This document shows, in pieces, positions 15,872 to 23,820 of a stretch of 36,931 nt of DNA. The notes below the pieces were generated by a model that made no database searches, had not been told where the DNA came from, and was given only the letters and a program-made list of their open reading frames with translations. Both the position numbers and the translations under genes were made by a program. Origin of the DNA: Hyphomicrobiales bacterium (GTDB lineage: Bacteria > Pseudomonadota > Alphaproteobacteria > Rhizobiales > Rhizobiaceae); NCBI GenBank assembly GCA_900469445.1, contig UBXM01000019.1, forward strand, positions 133,784-170,714. Direction: 5' to 3'. Position 1 is the first letter of the stretch. The number at the start of each line of letters is the position of its first letter.

Positions 15872-16387
15872 TTATGCGGCCTTTTTTGCGCCGATGAAGG
15901 CGACGGCTGCAAGAAAGACGCTGGCAACGACATTCCAGCCGGCAAAGGAGAGGCCGAGCACGCGAAGCGCTGCATCGGCACAGGACGGGCCATGCACCGA
16001 GTTCAGGTCGCCCAGAAGATTGCCGGCATTGGTGGTGACCGCCGAACTGCCGCCGCAAGCGGTCGGTCCTGGCCAGAAACCCCATTCGACGCCCGAGTGA
16101 TAGACGCCCATGCCGGCGCCGACCAGCATCATGATGCCGACAACGATCAGAAGCGAGCGGGTGATCCAGGACGGCAGGCCGAAAGCCGCCGAGCCGACCG
16201 CGAGAATGCCGATCGGGATGCCGAAATAATAGGGATCACGCTCGAGCAGGCAGAGAGCGCAGGGAATATAACCGCCGATATGCTCGAAGCCCAGTGCGCT
16301 GCCGACGGTTGCCGCCATGGCAAGCGTCAAGAAAGCGGCGTAGCCGGTTCCCTTGCGGAACTGAGTTGTGGAACCTGCCAGCGCCAT
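15872..16387 (-). CDS. DsbB-family disulfide bond formation protein
   Basis: A 171-residue inner-membrane protein with four predicted helices. The first periplasmic loop has the quinone-linked pair in GYIPCALCLLERDPYY; the second loop has a Cys in ACGGSS and another in HGPSCADAA, the pair that would exchange with DsbA. DsbB oxidises DsbA and hands electrons to quinone. The start at 16387 is supported by AAGGAG 6 bases upstream; three nearby upstream ATGs are less well placed. Which DsbA partner it serves cannot be told. It converges on the HNH gene, about 50 bp away, and no terminator with a T-run is obvious between them. Confidence 0.9.
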   Translation of the reverse strand: MALAGSTTQFRKGTGYAAFLTLAMAATVGSALGFEHIGGYIPCALCLLERDPYYFGIPIGILAVGSAAFGLPSWITRSLLIVVGIMMLVGAGMGVYHSGVEWGFWPGPTACGGSSAVTTNAGNLLGDLNSVHGPSCADAALRVLGLSFAGWNVVASVFLAAVAFIGAKKAA

Positions 16388-16640
16388 GCGCATCTCCTTC
16401 ATAGTCGCCATCGAACGCCACCGTTCGATAATTTGCCGATGAGGCCAAATTGGGCCGAAGCTGTAGAGCACAATCCGCCGTTCTGTAAACGGGTGGATGG
16501 ACAGGCATCGCCGTCTGCCTTCGGCAAATTGTCGTGATCGGTCTGGCCTTTGTCGACAATGCTAGCTGGAGGCACAGAGGCGTCAAAGCCACATTGAAGC
16601 CGCGCGTCATCGTGTCAGGTGGCGATGGCGGTCATCCGCG

Positions 16641-17045
16641 TCAGATCTTCACCACCTCATCGCGCCAGAAGACGATCACATATCCTCCCGCCGGCTCGGC
16701 ATCCGCAGCCCAGCCCTTAAGCTGTGACATGTATGGCTCGTGGCGCCAGAGGTCGGGACGATCGGGATCGGCAAGCACGGTGATCTGCTCTCCCTGGCCA
16801 TAGACCATCATGTGGGATCTCGATGGTTCCCATTCGGGGCCCAGCCCGTCGTCGAGCATCCAGCGACAGAGGAAATCGCGACAGAGTTTTGGGCGGTCCG
16901 CATAGATCGAACAGCCCTTGCCGGCGATGCAGTGCCTGCACCACGCGTCCGCCGGCTTGTCGAGATCATCGATATCGGGCAGCCGGCAACAGAGTGTGCA
17001 GCCGTGACAGCTGCGGCTTTCGAGGGGCGCTGGGGCGGAGTTCAT
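16641..17045 (-). CDS. YkgJ-type cysteine cluster protein
   Basis: A 134-residue protein with nine cysteines packed into residues 13-60: CHGCTLCC near the start, then CRHCIAGKGCSIYADRPKLC and FLCRWM. This is the zinc- or iron-binding CxxCxxCC arrangement of the YkgJ family (PF03692 type). Function is unknown; metal binding is expected from the Cys spacing. The C-terminal half (HMMVYGQGEQITVLADPDRPDLWR) is not Cys-rich. It follows a 93-residue unknown gene on the same strand by 69 bp and may share its transcript. Confidence 0.85.
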   Translation of the reverse strand: MNSAPAPLESRSCHGCTLCCRLPDIDDLDKPADAWCRHCIAGKGCSIYADRPKLCRDFLCRWMLDDGLGPEWEPSRSHMMVYGQGEQITVLADPDRPDLWRHEPYMSQLKGWAADAEPAGGYVIVFWRDEVVKI

Positions 17046-17114
17046 GTTCGGATTTCAAGATGCCCGATATCGTTCAGATGCAGTCGCGATCGCAGTCGCA
17101 ATCGCGGCGCGCGT

Positions 17115-17396
17115 TCAGCGCCGCTGGATACGTTCGTGGAGAGCCGTCGCCAGAGCCAGGAGGAATTCCTTGCGCCGGGCATCGGAAGCGCTTTCCGCCC
17201 CCAGTTCCACCGGGTCGAGGATTTTTTCCATGAAGCCCTGGTGGTTAAAGGTGTCGGCAGCGACGTTCACTTCGACCTCATCCATGAAATGTTTCAGAAA
17301 AGGCGCAAGCGCAAGATTGGTGTCCTTCTGGTATTGGACTGCCATCTGCTGAGCCAGCGTGCACATCTGAACGTAGGGGCCGAGTTCGGCGCTCAT
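17115..17396 (-). CDS. Small unknown protein
   Basis: A 93-residue soluble, mostly helical acidic protein beginning MSAELGPYVQMCTLAQQMAV. I do not recognise a named family. GGGAG lies 10 bases before the ATG, and the base composition follows codon position as in the neighbours, so it is probably real. The middle (HFMDEVEVNVAADTFNHQGFMEKIL) suggests an amphipathic helical fold; there is no signal peptide or membrane segment. Its downstream neighbour is the cysteine-cluster gene, which could be a partner. Confidence 0.65.
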   Translation of the reverse strand: MSAELGPYVQMCTLAQQMAVQYQKDTNLALAPFLKHFMDEVEVNVAADTFNHQGFMEKILDPVELGAESASDARRKEFLLALATALHERIQRR

Positions 17397-17750
17397 TCAA
17401 TTCTTCTCCCGTGTTTCCTAGACCTACCGTCATTTAGGAAGAATATCGTGCGCCGCAACGGTAAAGCCGAGCTGCTTGCCGAATATTGTTTCGAAAGGGA
17501 GGCTTTTGGTGGAAACGGCAATGATGATCCAGGGACATATCGAGCCTGAAGGTGACGCTCGGCAAGCGCAAGTTCCAAAATCGTCATGAAACCCGCCAGC
17601 GCCATGCGCATCGACTGTAACTGGCCGTGACAGCTCATGACGGGCATGTGCCACATTGCCGTGATGTCCGCTGCACGTCTGAAGGGGCCGTGATTGCAAG
17701 CGTAATGCACGTTTGGTACGAGCGTCTCAACTATTGTAGGTGAAGGCTCT
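17397..17750. other. 354-bp stretch with no supported gene
   Basis: No frame here has both a ribosome site and family similarity. A minus-strand frame (17393-17821) crosses it but overlaps the glycosyltransferase start and shows no recognisable sequence. Its internal bases 17584-17609 match 24 of 26 bases at the start of the DsbB-like gene (16368-16393), without that gene's ribosome site. The stretch looks like decayed or spacer DNA before the A+T-rich glycan genes. Confidence 0.5.
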
Positions 17751-18485
17751 ATGACCAAAATTGACATCTGTATCGTGGCTGGACGGCGTCCGGATTTGCT
17801 TGCCGAGACCTTGTCGAGCATGTCGAGCCATGTTTTCCGGCATTTCGAGGTGGCTGGCGCCTATATGAACATTGACCCGATCTTTGGGGATCAATCCAAC
17901 CACGAACAATGCCTTGAAATCTTCAAGAGCCATTTTCCGCAAGGGACGGTTTTCGAACCGGAAGCCCCCGGATTTGCTGCCGCCGTGGGCCGCGTCTGGG
18001 CTGCGACAACCGCCGAATTCGTTTTCCATATGGAAGATGATTGGATCGCGCTGCAGGATATCGGTGTCGAAGTGCTGGCGCCTTTCGAGGACCCGAGTGT
18101 GGCGCAAGTTTCATTGCACACGGCCGAAAAATACTGGGACGTGAAAAAATCCGGCCATCTTCACCGAAAGAGACAGTATTTCCGTTTTGCTGGAGTTAAA
18201 CTCCCGAAATTCACAAGCAAGCCGATCTTCACGACATCGCCATCGATCCTGCGCGGCGATTTCGCGCACAGCTGTTCGGCTCTGTTCGATCCCGCTAAAG
18301 ATCCGGAGAAGCAGTTTTACCTGGGCGTGAACTCGGCTCTCGAAAGCCATGTGGCGCCCCTGAACAACTTCATTTTTTCGCCCGAGAACAAGCCGGTGAT
18401 CAGGGATATCGGGCGTGACTGGCGCTCAGACCGCGGAATCACAAAGATAGTGACGAATGGCAGTTCGACCTGGGAAGGGATGTGA
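17751..18485 (+). CDS. Glycosyltransferase family 2-like protein
   Basis: A 244-residue protein with a GT-A type start (KIDICIVAGRRPDLLAETLSSM) and the metal-binding acidic triplet in FHMEDDW (Glu95-Asp96-Asp97), so it probably transfers a sugar from a nucleotide donor in the cytoplasm. It lacks membrane segments. The acceptor is unknown. GAAGG lies 6 bases upstream of the ATG. Base composition is clearly lower in G+C than the neighbours (57 of 120 bases at 18121-18240). It faces a polysaccharide pyruvyl transferase gene, which supports a role in a surface glycan. The domain call is from the fold pattern, not a close match. Confidence 0.7.
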   Translation: MTKIDICIVAGRRPDLLAETLSSMSSHVFRHFEVAGAYMNIDPIFGDQSNHEQCLEIFKSHFPQGTVFEPEAPGFAAAVGRVWAATTAEFVFHMEDDWIALQDIGVEVLAPFEDPSVAQVSLHTAEKYWDVKKSGHLHRKRQYFRFAGVKLPKFTSKPIFTTSPSILRGDFAHSCSALFDPAKDPEKQFYLGVNSALESHVAPLNNFIFSPENKPVIRDIGRDWRSDRGITKIVTNGSSTWEGM

Positions 18486-18626
18486 ACACCGCCGGATCAG
18501 ATTCCCAATTGAGGTTTGAGTTGGTCGCCTGCGGATAGGTCACGTTTTTCCTAATGCGTTATGCGTTTCACTCGCAGGTTGTTCTTGCTGCATCGTCATA
18601 TCAGTGACGGATGGTCGAGAATGCTG

Positions 18627-18659
18627 GAAGCCTGGTCATCTGGTTTTCGCCAGGCCTTC
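18627..18659. terminator. Weak hairpin between the convergent glycan genes
   Basis: GAAGCCTGG (18627-18635) can pair with CCAGGCCTTC (18650-18659) with one bulged base. It lies between the ends of the glycosyltransferase and the pyruvyl transferase, where a shared terminator would be expected. There is no T-run on either side. Confidence 0.25.
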
Positions 18660-18670
18660 ATCGCCGCCGA

Positions 18671-19507
18671 TTATCTGAATGGGAAGCTTGCAAGGAGCTT
18701 TGCCATTGCTGCTTCCTGTGGTGGTGCCGGCTTATATTGATCGTGTTCCAAGTCAATTTTCCCGGCAAGCACATCATCAAAATCGACCGCCGATCCAAGT
18801 CGCTTTCCTCGCTGAGCGGCGTAGTCGTCGAACTTGAAACCGTCCCCCTTGATGGCCGCATGAGGGGCCATCCAGCAGGACGGCACATTATAGGCATCCG
18901 CTACAATCAGGCCATGGAGGCTGCTGGATATCACAAATTCCGCACCCGCGATCTTGGACGCGATGCTTCTTGGTTCCTTTAGGAGATCCAGTATTTCCCA
19001 ATGTCTGGGCAGACGATCTCCGTATTTCTTCTTGAATACGTCCAGCGTGACGAAATGTGGCGCAATCAGCACCTTACAGTCTTTCGATGGGCCTGCCGGC
19101 CAAATCTGGGGTAACAGCAATGCCGGATCTCCAAGAGCGATATCTCCCGGTGATACTCCTGTTTCCTTCAGTCGCTCGCGGCTGAGAGGGCCTCGCACTG
19201 CCTGGATCTTTATGGATTGAGGCCAGATCGCCCGCGTATCGGCGGCCATGAAGCCTGATCCCCAGACCTGCATAGTGCGCCAAGGAAGCTTGCGAAACCA
19301 CTTGACCGGCTCTCCCCGTTTGCGTCTGAAATATGCATCAAGCACGCTACCAACCCCGAGTAGCTCCGCCTTCGAGTAATGAACATATTCTGCTTCAAGT
19401 TGGAAAAGTTCGCCCAGCAAATGATGCATGAGATTATCGCCGAAATTCTCCGGCGTTTCACCAAAATGCTTCCCGACAGACGCAGAAAACACTCTCACCT
19501 TTCGCAT
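18671..19507 (-). CDS. Polysaccharide pyruvyl transferase family protein
   Basis: A 278-residue protein of the PF04230 family, which adds pyruvate ketals to sugars of capsules and exopolysaccharides (ExoV is the rhizobial example). The N-terminal NFGDNLMHHLLGELF and the C-terminal SSSLHGLIVADAYNVPS motifs are both present, with ALGDPALLLP in the middle. Start chosen at 19507, where GGAG is 8 bases away; ATGs 6 and 24 bases upstream are less well spaced. Lower G+C than surrounding genes (28 of 60 bases at 19021-19080). No transporter or full pathway lies next to it, so the glycan it serves is unknown. Confidence 0.85.
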   Translation of the reverse strand: MRKVRVFSASVGKHFGETPENFGDNLMHHLLGELFQLEAEYVHYSKAELLGVGSVLDAYFRRKRGEPVKWFRKLPWRTMQVWGSGFMAADTRAIWPQSIKIQAVRGPLSRERLKETGVSPGDIALGDPALLLPQIWPAGPSKDCKVLIAPHFVTLDVFKKKYGDRLPRHWEILDLLKEPRSIASKIAGAEFVISSSLHGLIVADAYNVPSCWMAPHAAIKGDGFKFDDYAAQRGKRLGSAVDFDDVLAGKIDLEHDQYKPAPPQEAAMAKLLASFPFR

Positions 19508-19796
19508 GTACATTCTCCAGCTGATGCGCATCTGAAGTCGCTATATCAGGTGGTGAGCGACTTATTCAAAGGCAGCCGTTACACTTATCCGGTACGACTT
19601 GCTACCGATTTTGCCGGGCGACTGCAAAGATCCTTTGCTGTTTGCGAATCCGCTGTTTTGGACAGGCGGCCCGAGGCGGTGTGCGAATATTACACCCAAG
19701 CGGACATTTATAACGGAAACGTTAGAACGGCGCGCCAACAGGCGATAAGCGCATCCACTAAACAGCCGATATATTTTTCGCTTATTTCTGAAAATC

Positions 19797-19881
19797 TGGT
19801 GCCCCGTGCCGGAATCGAACCAGCACTCCTCTCGGAACCTGATTTTGAGTCAGGCGCGTCTACCAATTCCGCCAACGGGGC
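19797..19881 (-). tRNA. tRNA-Leu (anticodon CAA)
   Basis: On the minus strand the gene runs from 19881 to 19797. The acceptor stem is GCCCCGT with ACGGGGC, the anticodon stem CCTGA/TCAGG closes the loop CTCAAAA (anticodon CAA, reads TTG), the T-arm is CTGGTTCGATTCCGG, and a long class II variable arm (TTCCGAGAGGAGT region) fits leucine. The CCA end is encoded (19797-19799). The 3' end faces the A+T-rich glycan genes, the side where integrating elements usually insert. The 289 bp between it and the pyruvyl transferase start show no gene and no copy of the tRNA end. Confidence 0.95.
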
Positions 19882-20113
19882 ACGGTAGATGTGGAACGCG
19901 CTTACCATGCGCAGCCACGAGGATGCAAGGCGCAACTTCTTGAAATGTGATCCGCAACGATCCGCCTCCGGGCAGATCGGAAGGTGCGTACTGTCGCCGT
20001 CATAAATCATTAATATTTGCGCACAACATATTAGTGATTGCTGAAACTAAAGCGTCAGACTGGAATTCGAATCCGTGGGTTCTGCAGGCAGGCCCCTCAA
20101 GGAGGAGAGTGTC

Positions 20114-20908
20114 ATGAAAAAACTGTTTGTCTCGGCATTGATGTCCACATGCATCGCCACGATCGGGCTGACGCCGGTCCACGCTCAAGGATTATCCGTC
20201 GGCGGTGATCGGGGTATCAGCGCCAGTGTCGGCAGAAATGCTGATGGCGGTCTTGGTGTGGGCGCGTCGGTTGGAGGTCGAGGCGGGGTGAATGCCGGCG
20301 CCAGTGTCGGCGGGCGTTCGGGTGGTGTCGGGGCGGGCGCGTCCGTCGGTGGCCGAAACGGTGCGAATGCCGGCGCGAGCGTCGGGCGCAATTCCGGCGT
20401 GGCGAGCGCCAATGCCTCCGTTGGAGGCCGAAACGGCGTGAATGCCGGCGCCAATGTCGGCGGTTCGCGCGGCGGGTTGAATGCTGGGGTCGGGGCATCC
20501 GTGGGTGGACGCGATGGCGTGAATGCGCGGGTCGGCGCCAGCACGGCGAATGGCATCAATGCCCGCACGACAGCGACTGTCGGCGGCTCGGGTGGAATTG
20601 CAGCAGCCCTCGGGCTTGGTATTGGAGGAACGACCGGCGTCGGGGTTGATGTCGGCGTCGGTGCCGGTGGCGGCACGCCCGGCACCGGTCCAGGTACGGG
20701 CCCTGGTACGGGCTCTGGTAGCGGGCCCGGGACAGGCGGCGGTGGATCCGGCGGCGGATTGACCGGACCTCAGCGCGCCGCATTCAACGCCATGTCACCC
20801 GGCGAGCGGCAGAAATTGCTCAAACGCTGCGTGGATGTCTCCGCCGGCGGTTACGATGCGGCACTTGTCCAGCTGTGTCGGATGCTGCGGATGACTGCAT
20901 CGCGATGA
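20114..20908 (+). CDS. Exported glycine-rich repeat protein
   Basis: A 264-residue protein with a clear signal peptide (MKKLFVSALM..., cut after VHA24). Residues 50-143 are seven degenerate copies of a 12-14 residue unit of the type GASVGGRNGVNA; a further Gly/Val-rich part follows, then a PGTGPGTG linker (189-210). The last 50 residues form a different, helical domain (LTGPQRAAFNAMSPGERQKLLKRC) with two cysteines (Cys239, Cys255) that could form a disulfide in the periplasm. GGAGGAGAG lies just before the ATG. Regular Gly-rich repeats suggest a beta-roll or extended surface or matrix protein. No named family is recognised; similar proteins may exist in other rhizobia. It stands alone after tRNA-Leu and ends in its own terminator. 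Confidence 0.8.
   Translation: MKKLFVSALMSTCIATIGLTPVHAQGLSVGGDRGISASVGRNADGGLGVGASVGGRGGVNAGASVGGRSGGVGAGASVGGRNGANAGASVGRNSGVASANASVGGRNGVNAGANVGGSRGGLNAGVGASVGGRDGVNARVGASTANGINARTTATVGGSGGIAAALGLGIGGTTGVGVDVGVGAGGGTPGTGPGTGPGTGSGSGPGTGGGGSGGGLTGPQRAAFNAMSPGERQKLLKRCVDVSAGGYDAALVQLCRMLRMTASR
20261..20542 (+). repeat. Degenerate tandem repeat inside the Gly-rich gene
   Basis: About seven units of 36-42 bases encode variants of GASVGGRxGVNA. The units differ at many third positions as well as at coding positions, so the array is old or selected at the protein level, not a recent slippage product. Unit length changes (12, 13, 14 codons) keep the frame. Confidence 0.75.
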
Positions 20909-20920
20909 GCAAATGCGTAA

Positions 20921-20950
20921 AAGGCCTGCGCGAATGCAGGCCCTTCGTGT
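20921..20950 (+). terminator. Terminator of the Gly-rich gene
   Basis: GGCCTGC (20923-20929) pairs with GCAGGCC (20936-20942) around a 6-base loop, flanked by AAAA before and TTCGTGTTT after. It lies 12 bp past the stop of the Gly-rich gene and before the convergent acyltransferase stop, so it could work in both directions. Confidence 0.6.
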
Positions 20951-20972
20951 TTCAGAATGCACGGTAACAAGG

Positions 20973-22244
20973 TCAGGTGTCGCGGCCGGTCAGATGCATC
21001 AGCTTTTCCCGCAGCATGCGTGCTATGTTGCGGGTGTTGCGGTAGAGATGCAGCTGGGCTGCGACCTGGCGGACGTCACGGTCGCCATTGCGCGTCAGGC
21101 CGATGACGAGGCTTCCCATATCCTCGCGCTGTTCCCACATGCGGCTCATGATCGGATGGTCAGCCACGGCGCAGCTATCGGTGCGCAGGATGTTGGCGTC
21201 GTCCAGGTGCCAGTCGGTCAGCTTCATGATCAACAGCTTGCCGGGTGAGTGGCGGCTGAAGCCCTCGTCATAGGCGGTCTTCCAAGTATAGGCTTCCCCG
21301 GCCATCAGGAACACGATGATCGAGGCGATGGCGCGGCCATCGAGATCGACCGTGTGGATGCGCACCGCATCGATTTCGGCAAGGTTGGTGATCGCCTCGC
21401 GGGCGAAGGCGGCGCGAAAACGGTCGTTGATCAGCGCGGAGCGTTTCTTGCCCTTCCAGCCCTTCGCTTCCAGAGCAAGGAATTCCTCCATCCGCAGCCG
21501 AACCTCTTCCGGCTGGCGGGCGACATTGTAGGTCAGGGTTCCGAGCTTTTCGAGATTGCGCCATTGGCGGCGCATTTCGCGAACATGATGGGCGGAGATG
21601 GCCTGTTTCAGGTAGCTGTCGCCATCGAGATAACTTTCCAGCATGGGGCGCTTGAAGGTATCGGTCGTGGCGACCGGCAGGTCGCGGGCGATGGCGACCG
21701 CCTTGGCCAGCTGGGCAAAACGGCCCGACAGGCGGATATCCGGCAGAACCAGCACCGATGGCAGCTTGGCCTCGCGGCGGGCAAGCACTTCGAACAGGTT
21801 GTCGATGGTTTCGGCGGCATCCTCGGCATCGACGAGCGGTGTTCCGAGCGGGCCGAACGGGTTTGCCCAGGTGCGGATGATCGACGCGCCGACCGAAAAG
21901 CCGGGCCGTTCGACGGTAAACGGCATCAGCAGGCGCAGGCGCGAGCGCATGCCGTTGTCGTCACGGATGAGGGCGAAGCGCACCTGCTTGTCTTCCACCC
22001 GCGGCATGGCCGGCGCCAGAAGCCGGGCCGAGAAGAAGATGTTGGGTTCCATCACCCGGTGCGACAGGAATTCCAGCTCCTCCTGCAATTCGTAGCCGAG
22101 GGTTGCCGGATAAAGCGAGAATTCGCGTCCCGCCCGGCCGATGGGCAGGCTCAGGTCGGCTTCCGGCAATTCGGGCCGTTCCTGTTGCTGCCGGGCAAGT
22201 TCCTTCGCATCGTCGATACGGCTGCCGGATGGCGGGATCTGCAT
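20973..22244 (-). CDS. BcsL/CelD- or FemAB-like GNAT acyltransferase
   Basis: A 423-residue protein of the double-GNAT type seen in CelD/BcsL and FemAB relatives. The second half has the ALEAKGWKGKKRSAL segment and FMAGEAYTWKTAYDEGFSRHSPGKLLIMK, the usual acyl-CoA-binding-like region followed by the Asp-rich LRTDSCAVADHPIMSRMW motif. Such proteins modify cell-surface polysaccharides or link amino acids to cell-wall precursors; the substrate here is unknown. No membrane segment. The ATG is 2 bases past the flippase stop (TGAccATG), with GGAGGG inside the flippase end, so the two are translationally coupled and likely act on the same glycan. Confidence 0.85.
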   Translation of the reverse strand: MQIPPSGSRIDDAKELARQQQERPELPEADLSLPIGRAGREFSLYPATLGYELQEELEFLSHRVMEPNIFFSARLLAPAMPRVEDKQVRFALIRDDNGMRSRLRLLMPFTVERPGFSVGASIIRTWANPFGPLGTPLVDAEDAAETIDNLFEVLARREAKLPSVLVLPDIRLSGRFAQLAKAVAIARDLPVATTDTFKRPMLESYLDGDSYLKQAISAHHVREMRRQWRNLEKLGTLTYNVARQPEEVRLRMEEFLALEAKGWKGKKRSALINDRFRAAFAREAITNLAEIDAVRIHTVDLDGRAIASIIVFLMAGEAYTWKTAYDEGFSRHSPGKLLIMKLTDWHLDDANILRTDSCAVADHPIMSRMWEQREDMGSLVIGLTRNGDRDVRQVAAQLHLYRNTRNIARMLREKLMHLTGRDT

Positions 22245-22246
22245 GG

Positions 22247-23656
22247 TCAATTCCCTCCCGATCCGGCGTTGGGTTTGCGGGCGAAGGCAAACAGTGTGAT
22301 GCCCAGCGTGCGGCGGACTGTCAGATGAAGCAACAGGGATTCGATCATGATGGCAGTTGCAGCCGCAACCGCTGCGCCAGTCAAGCCATAGAGCGGGATC
22401 ATCACAGAATAGAGCATCGCCGCCGCGATCAGGGTTACGGCATAAACGGCAACGCAAAGCTTCTGGTGCCCGGCCATGCTCAAAAGGATTTCCGCGGGGC
22501 CGATGGAGGCCTTGGTCAGGATGCCGGCAAACAGGATCACCATCAGCCAGTAGCCGTCGGTGAAATTCGGGCCGAACAGCGACAGGAGCAGTTCGCCGGC
22601 AGCAAGGGCACAAAGGCCGATGACCAGCGAGGGCCAGAAGGTCCAGCGCGTTGCCTGGGAGGCGAAGCTTGCCAGCGCGCCATGATCGTTGGCGGCAATG
22701 ATGGCGGAAAAGCGCGGTGCGGCCGCAGCCTTGACCGAGAAATAGACGAACTGCACCAGCACGATCGTCTTTGCCGCGGCGAAATAGATGCCGACCTGAT
22801 CGGGCGGGAGGTAAAGACCGACGACGACGACATCGGCATTGGTCAGCATGAAGCCGATGCCGTCGACGAGGAAAAGCGGCAGGGAATATTTCATCCATGT
22901 GCCGAACTGATAGCGGCGGGGCGTGTCGCTTCCATTCTTGCGGATCACGGCTACAAGCTGGGCGAGGTGGGCAAGTGTGGTGACATAGGTTGCGGCAAGT
23001 GCAGCCCCCATGGCCGTCGTCGCATCATGGGGGGCGTCGATGAGTGCCGCTGCGGCCATGAAGGCGAGAATGAGGATCGGTCTGAGGATGAAGGTCGGTG
23101 CGAGTGCCGACACGGTCCAGCCGCGCGCCCTCGCCATGCCGTCGAGAATGTCACCGAGCGCGATCATCGGAATGATGAAAAGCGCAATCCCGATCGGCAC
23201 GAGGTAATAGGCCGCGATACTGTCGCCGAACAGGAAGAGAAAGGCAAAGCCCAGCGCGCCGACCAGTGTTGCCGTTACAAGCGCGATCAGGCAGGCGGCG
23301 GCGTTCAAGCCGCGCAGCATGGCGGTTTCGCCGCCTGCGATGTGCTGGTGGTAGAAACGGATGATCGAGGTGTGAAAGCCGAGGCAGGAGAGATTGCCGG
23401 TCAGGATGACGATCACCCAGACGAAGGCGTAGATGCCGTATTCGAACTCGCCCATCAGGCGGGCCAGAATGATCTGGGAAATAAAGGCGATGGCAGCCGA
23501 GGCGATGCGGATCGCAAAGGCCGTCAGGGCCTGCCGTTGTGCGCGGGCGGTTTCGCTCCTGTCCGTCAGAACCGTGCCGGCCTTTGCGATCAGCGGTACG
23601 ATCCGGGCGCGCAGGCCCGGCGGAAGCAGTCTTTCCGCTGTTTCGATAACCGCCAT
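22247..23656 (-). CDS. Polysaccharide biosynthesis flippase (Wzx/MATE-like)
   Basis: A 469-residue protein with about 12-14 membrane helices, of the MOP superfamily (PST/RfbX) that moves lipid-linked oligosaccharides to the periplasm. Typical pieces are ARLMGEFEYGIYAFVWV near the first helices and GIYFAAAKTIVLVQF in the second half. The start at 23656 follows family length; the longer frame to 23710 adds 18 residues with no homology. A basic N-terminal tail of about 45 residues precedes the first helix. It is coupled to the acyltransferase gene by a 2-base gap. Separated from secA by a terminator, it needs its own promoter in 23657-23774. Confidence 0.9.
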   Translation of the reverse strand: MAVIETAERLLPPGLRARIVPLIAKAGTVLTDRSETARAQRQALTAFAIRIASAAIAFISQIILARLMGEFEYGIYAFVWVIVILTGNLSCLGFHTSIIRFYHQHIAGGETAMLRGLNAAACLIALVTATLVGALGFAFLFLFGDSIAAYYLVPIGIALFIIPMIALGDILDGMARARGWTVSALAPTFILRPILILAFMAAAALIDAPHDATTAMGAALAATYVTTLAHLAQLVAVIRKNGSDTPRRYQFGTWMKYSLPLFLVDGIGFMLTNADVVVVGLYLPPDQVGIYFAAAKTIVLVQFVYFSVKAAAAPRFSAIIAANDHGALASFASQATRWTFWPSLVIGLCALAAGELLLSLFGPNFTDGYWLMVILFAGILTKASIGPAEILLSMAGHQKLCVAVYAVTLIAAAMLYSVMIPLYGLTGAAVAAATAIMIESLLLHLTVRRTLGITLFAFARKPNAGSGGN

Positions 23657-23774
23657 GAAGGGCACGCGATACCCGTTACGCCACACAAATACTGGCAAAA
23701 AGCATGGCATGTCAGGGTTAAAAAACGGTTGGCGGTGCCGATAGACTTGCGGATTCCTGAGGCCTGCAAAGCAA

Positions 23775-23797
23775 AACGCCGCCCGATGGGCGGCGTT
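23775..23797 (-). terminator. secA terminator
   Basis: AACGCCGCCC (23775-23784) and GGGCGGCGTT (23788-23797) form a 9-10 bp G+C-rich stem. On the minus strand it is followed by TTTGCTTTGC and lies 24 bp past the secA stop codon. Confidence 0.75.
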
Positions 23798-23820
23798 CGT
23801 GTTGTCTATTTCTGCCTGCC

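Noticed and set aside
17393..17821. A 142-codon minus-strand frame across the gene-free stretch
   Set aside because: No ribosome site at any ATG, no family pattern, and it runs into both flanking genes. Kept only as a note because of the 26-bp match to the dsbB-like start.
20062..20100. TTCGAATCC, like a tRNA T-loop
   Set aside because: No acceptor stem, anticodon arm or D-arm can be built around it; it lies in the leader of the Gly-rich gene.
20250..20560. Regular repeats that could be taken for a CRISPR array
   Set aside because: Units are 36-42 bases with no unique spacers, stay in frame and encode a secreted repeat protein.
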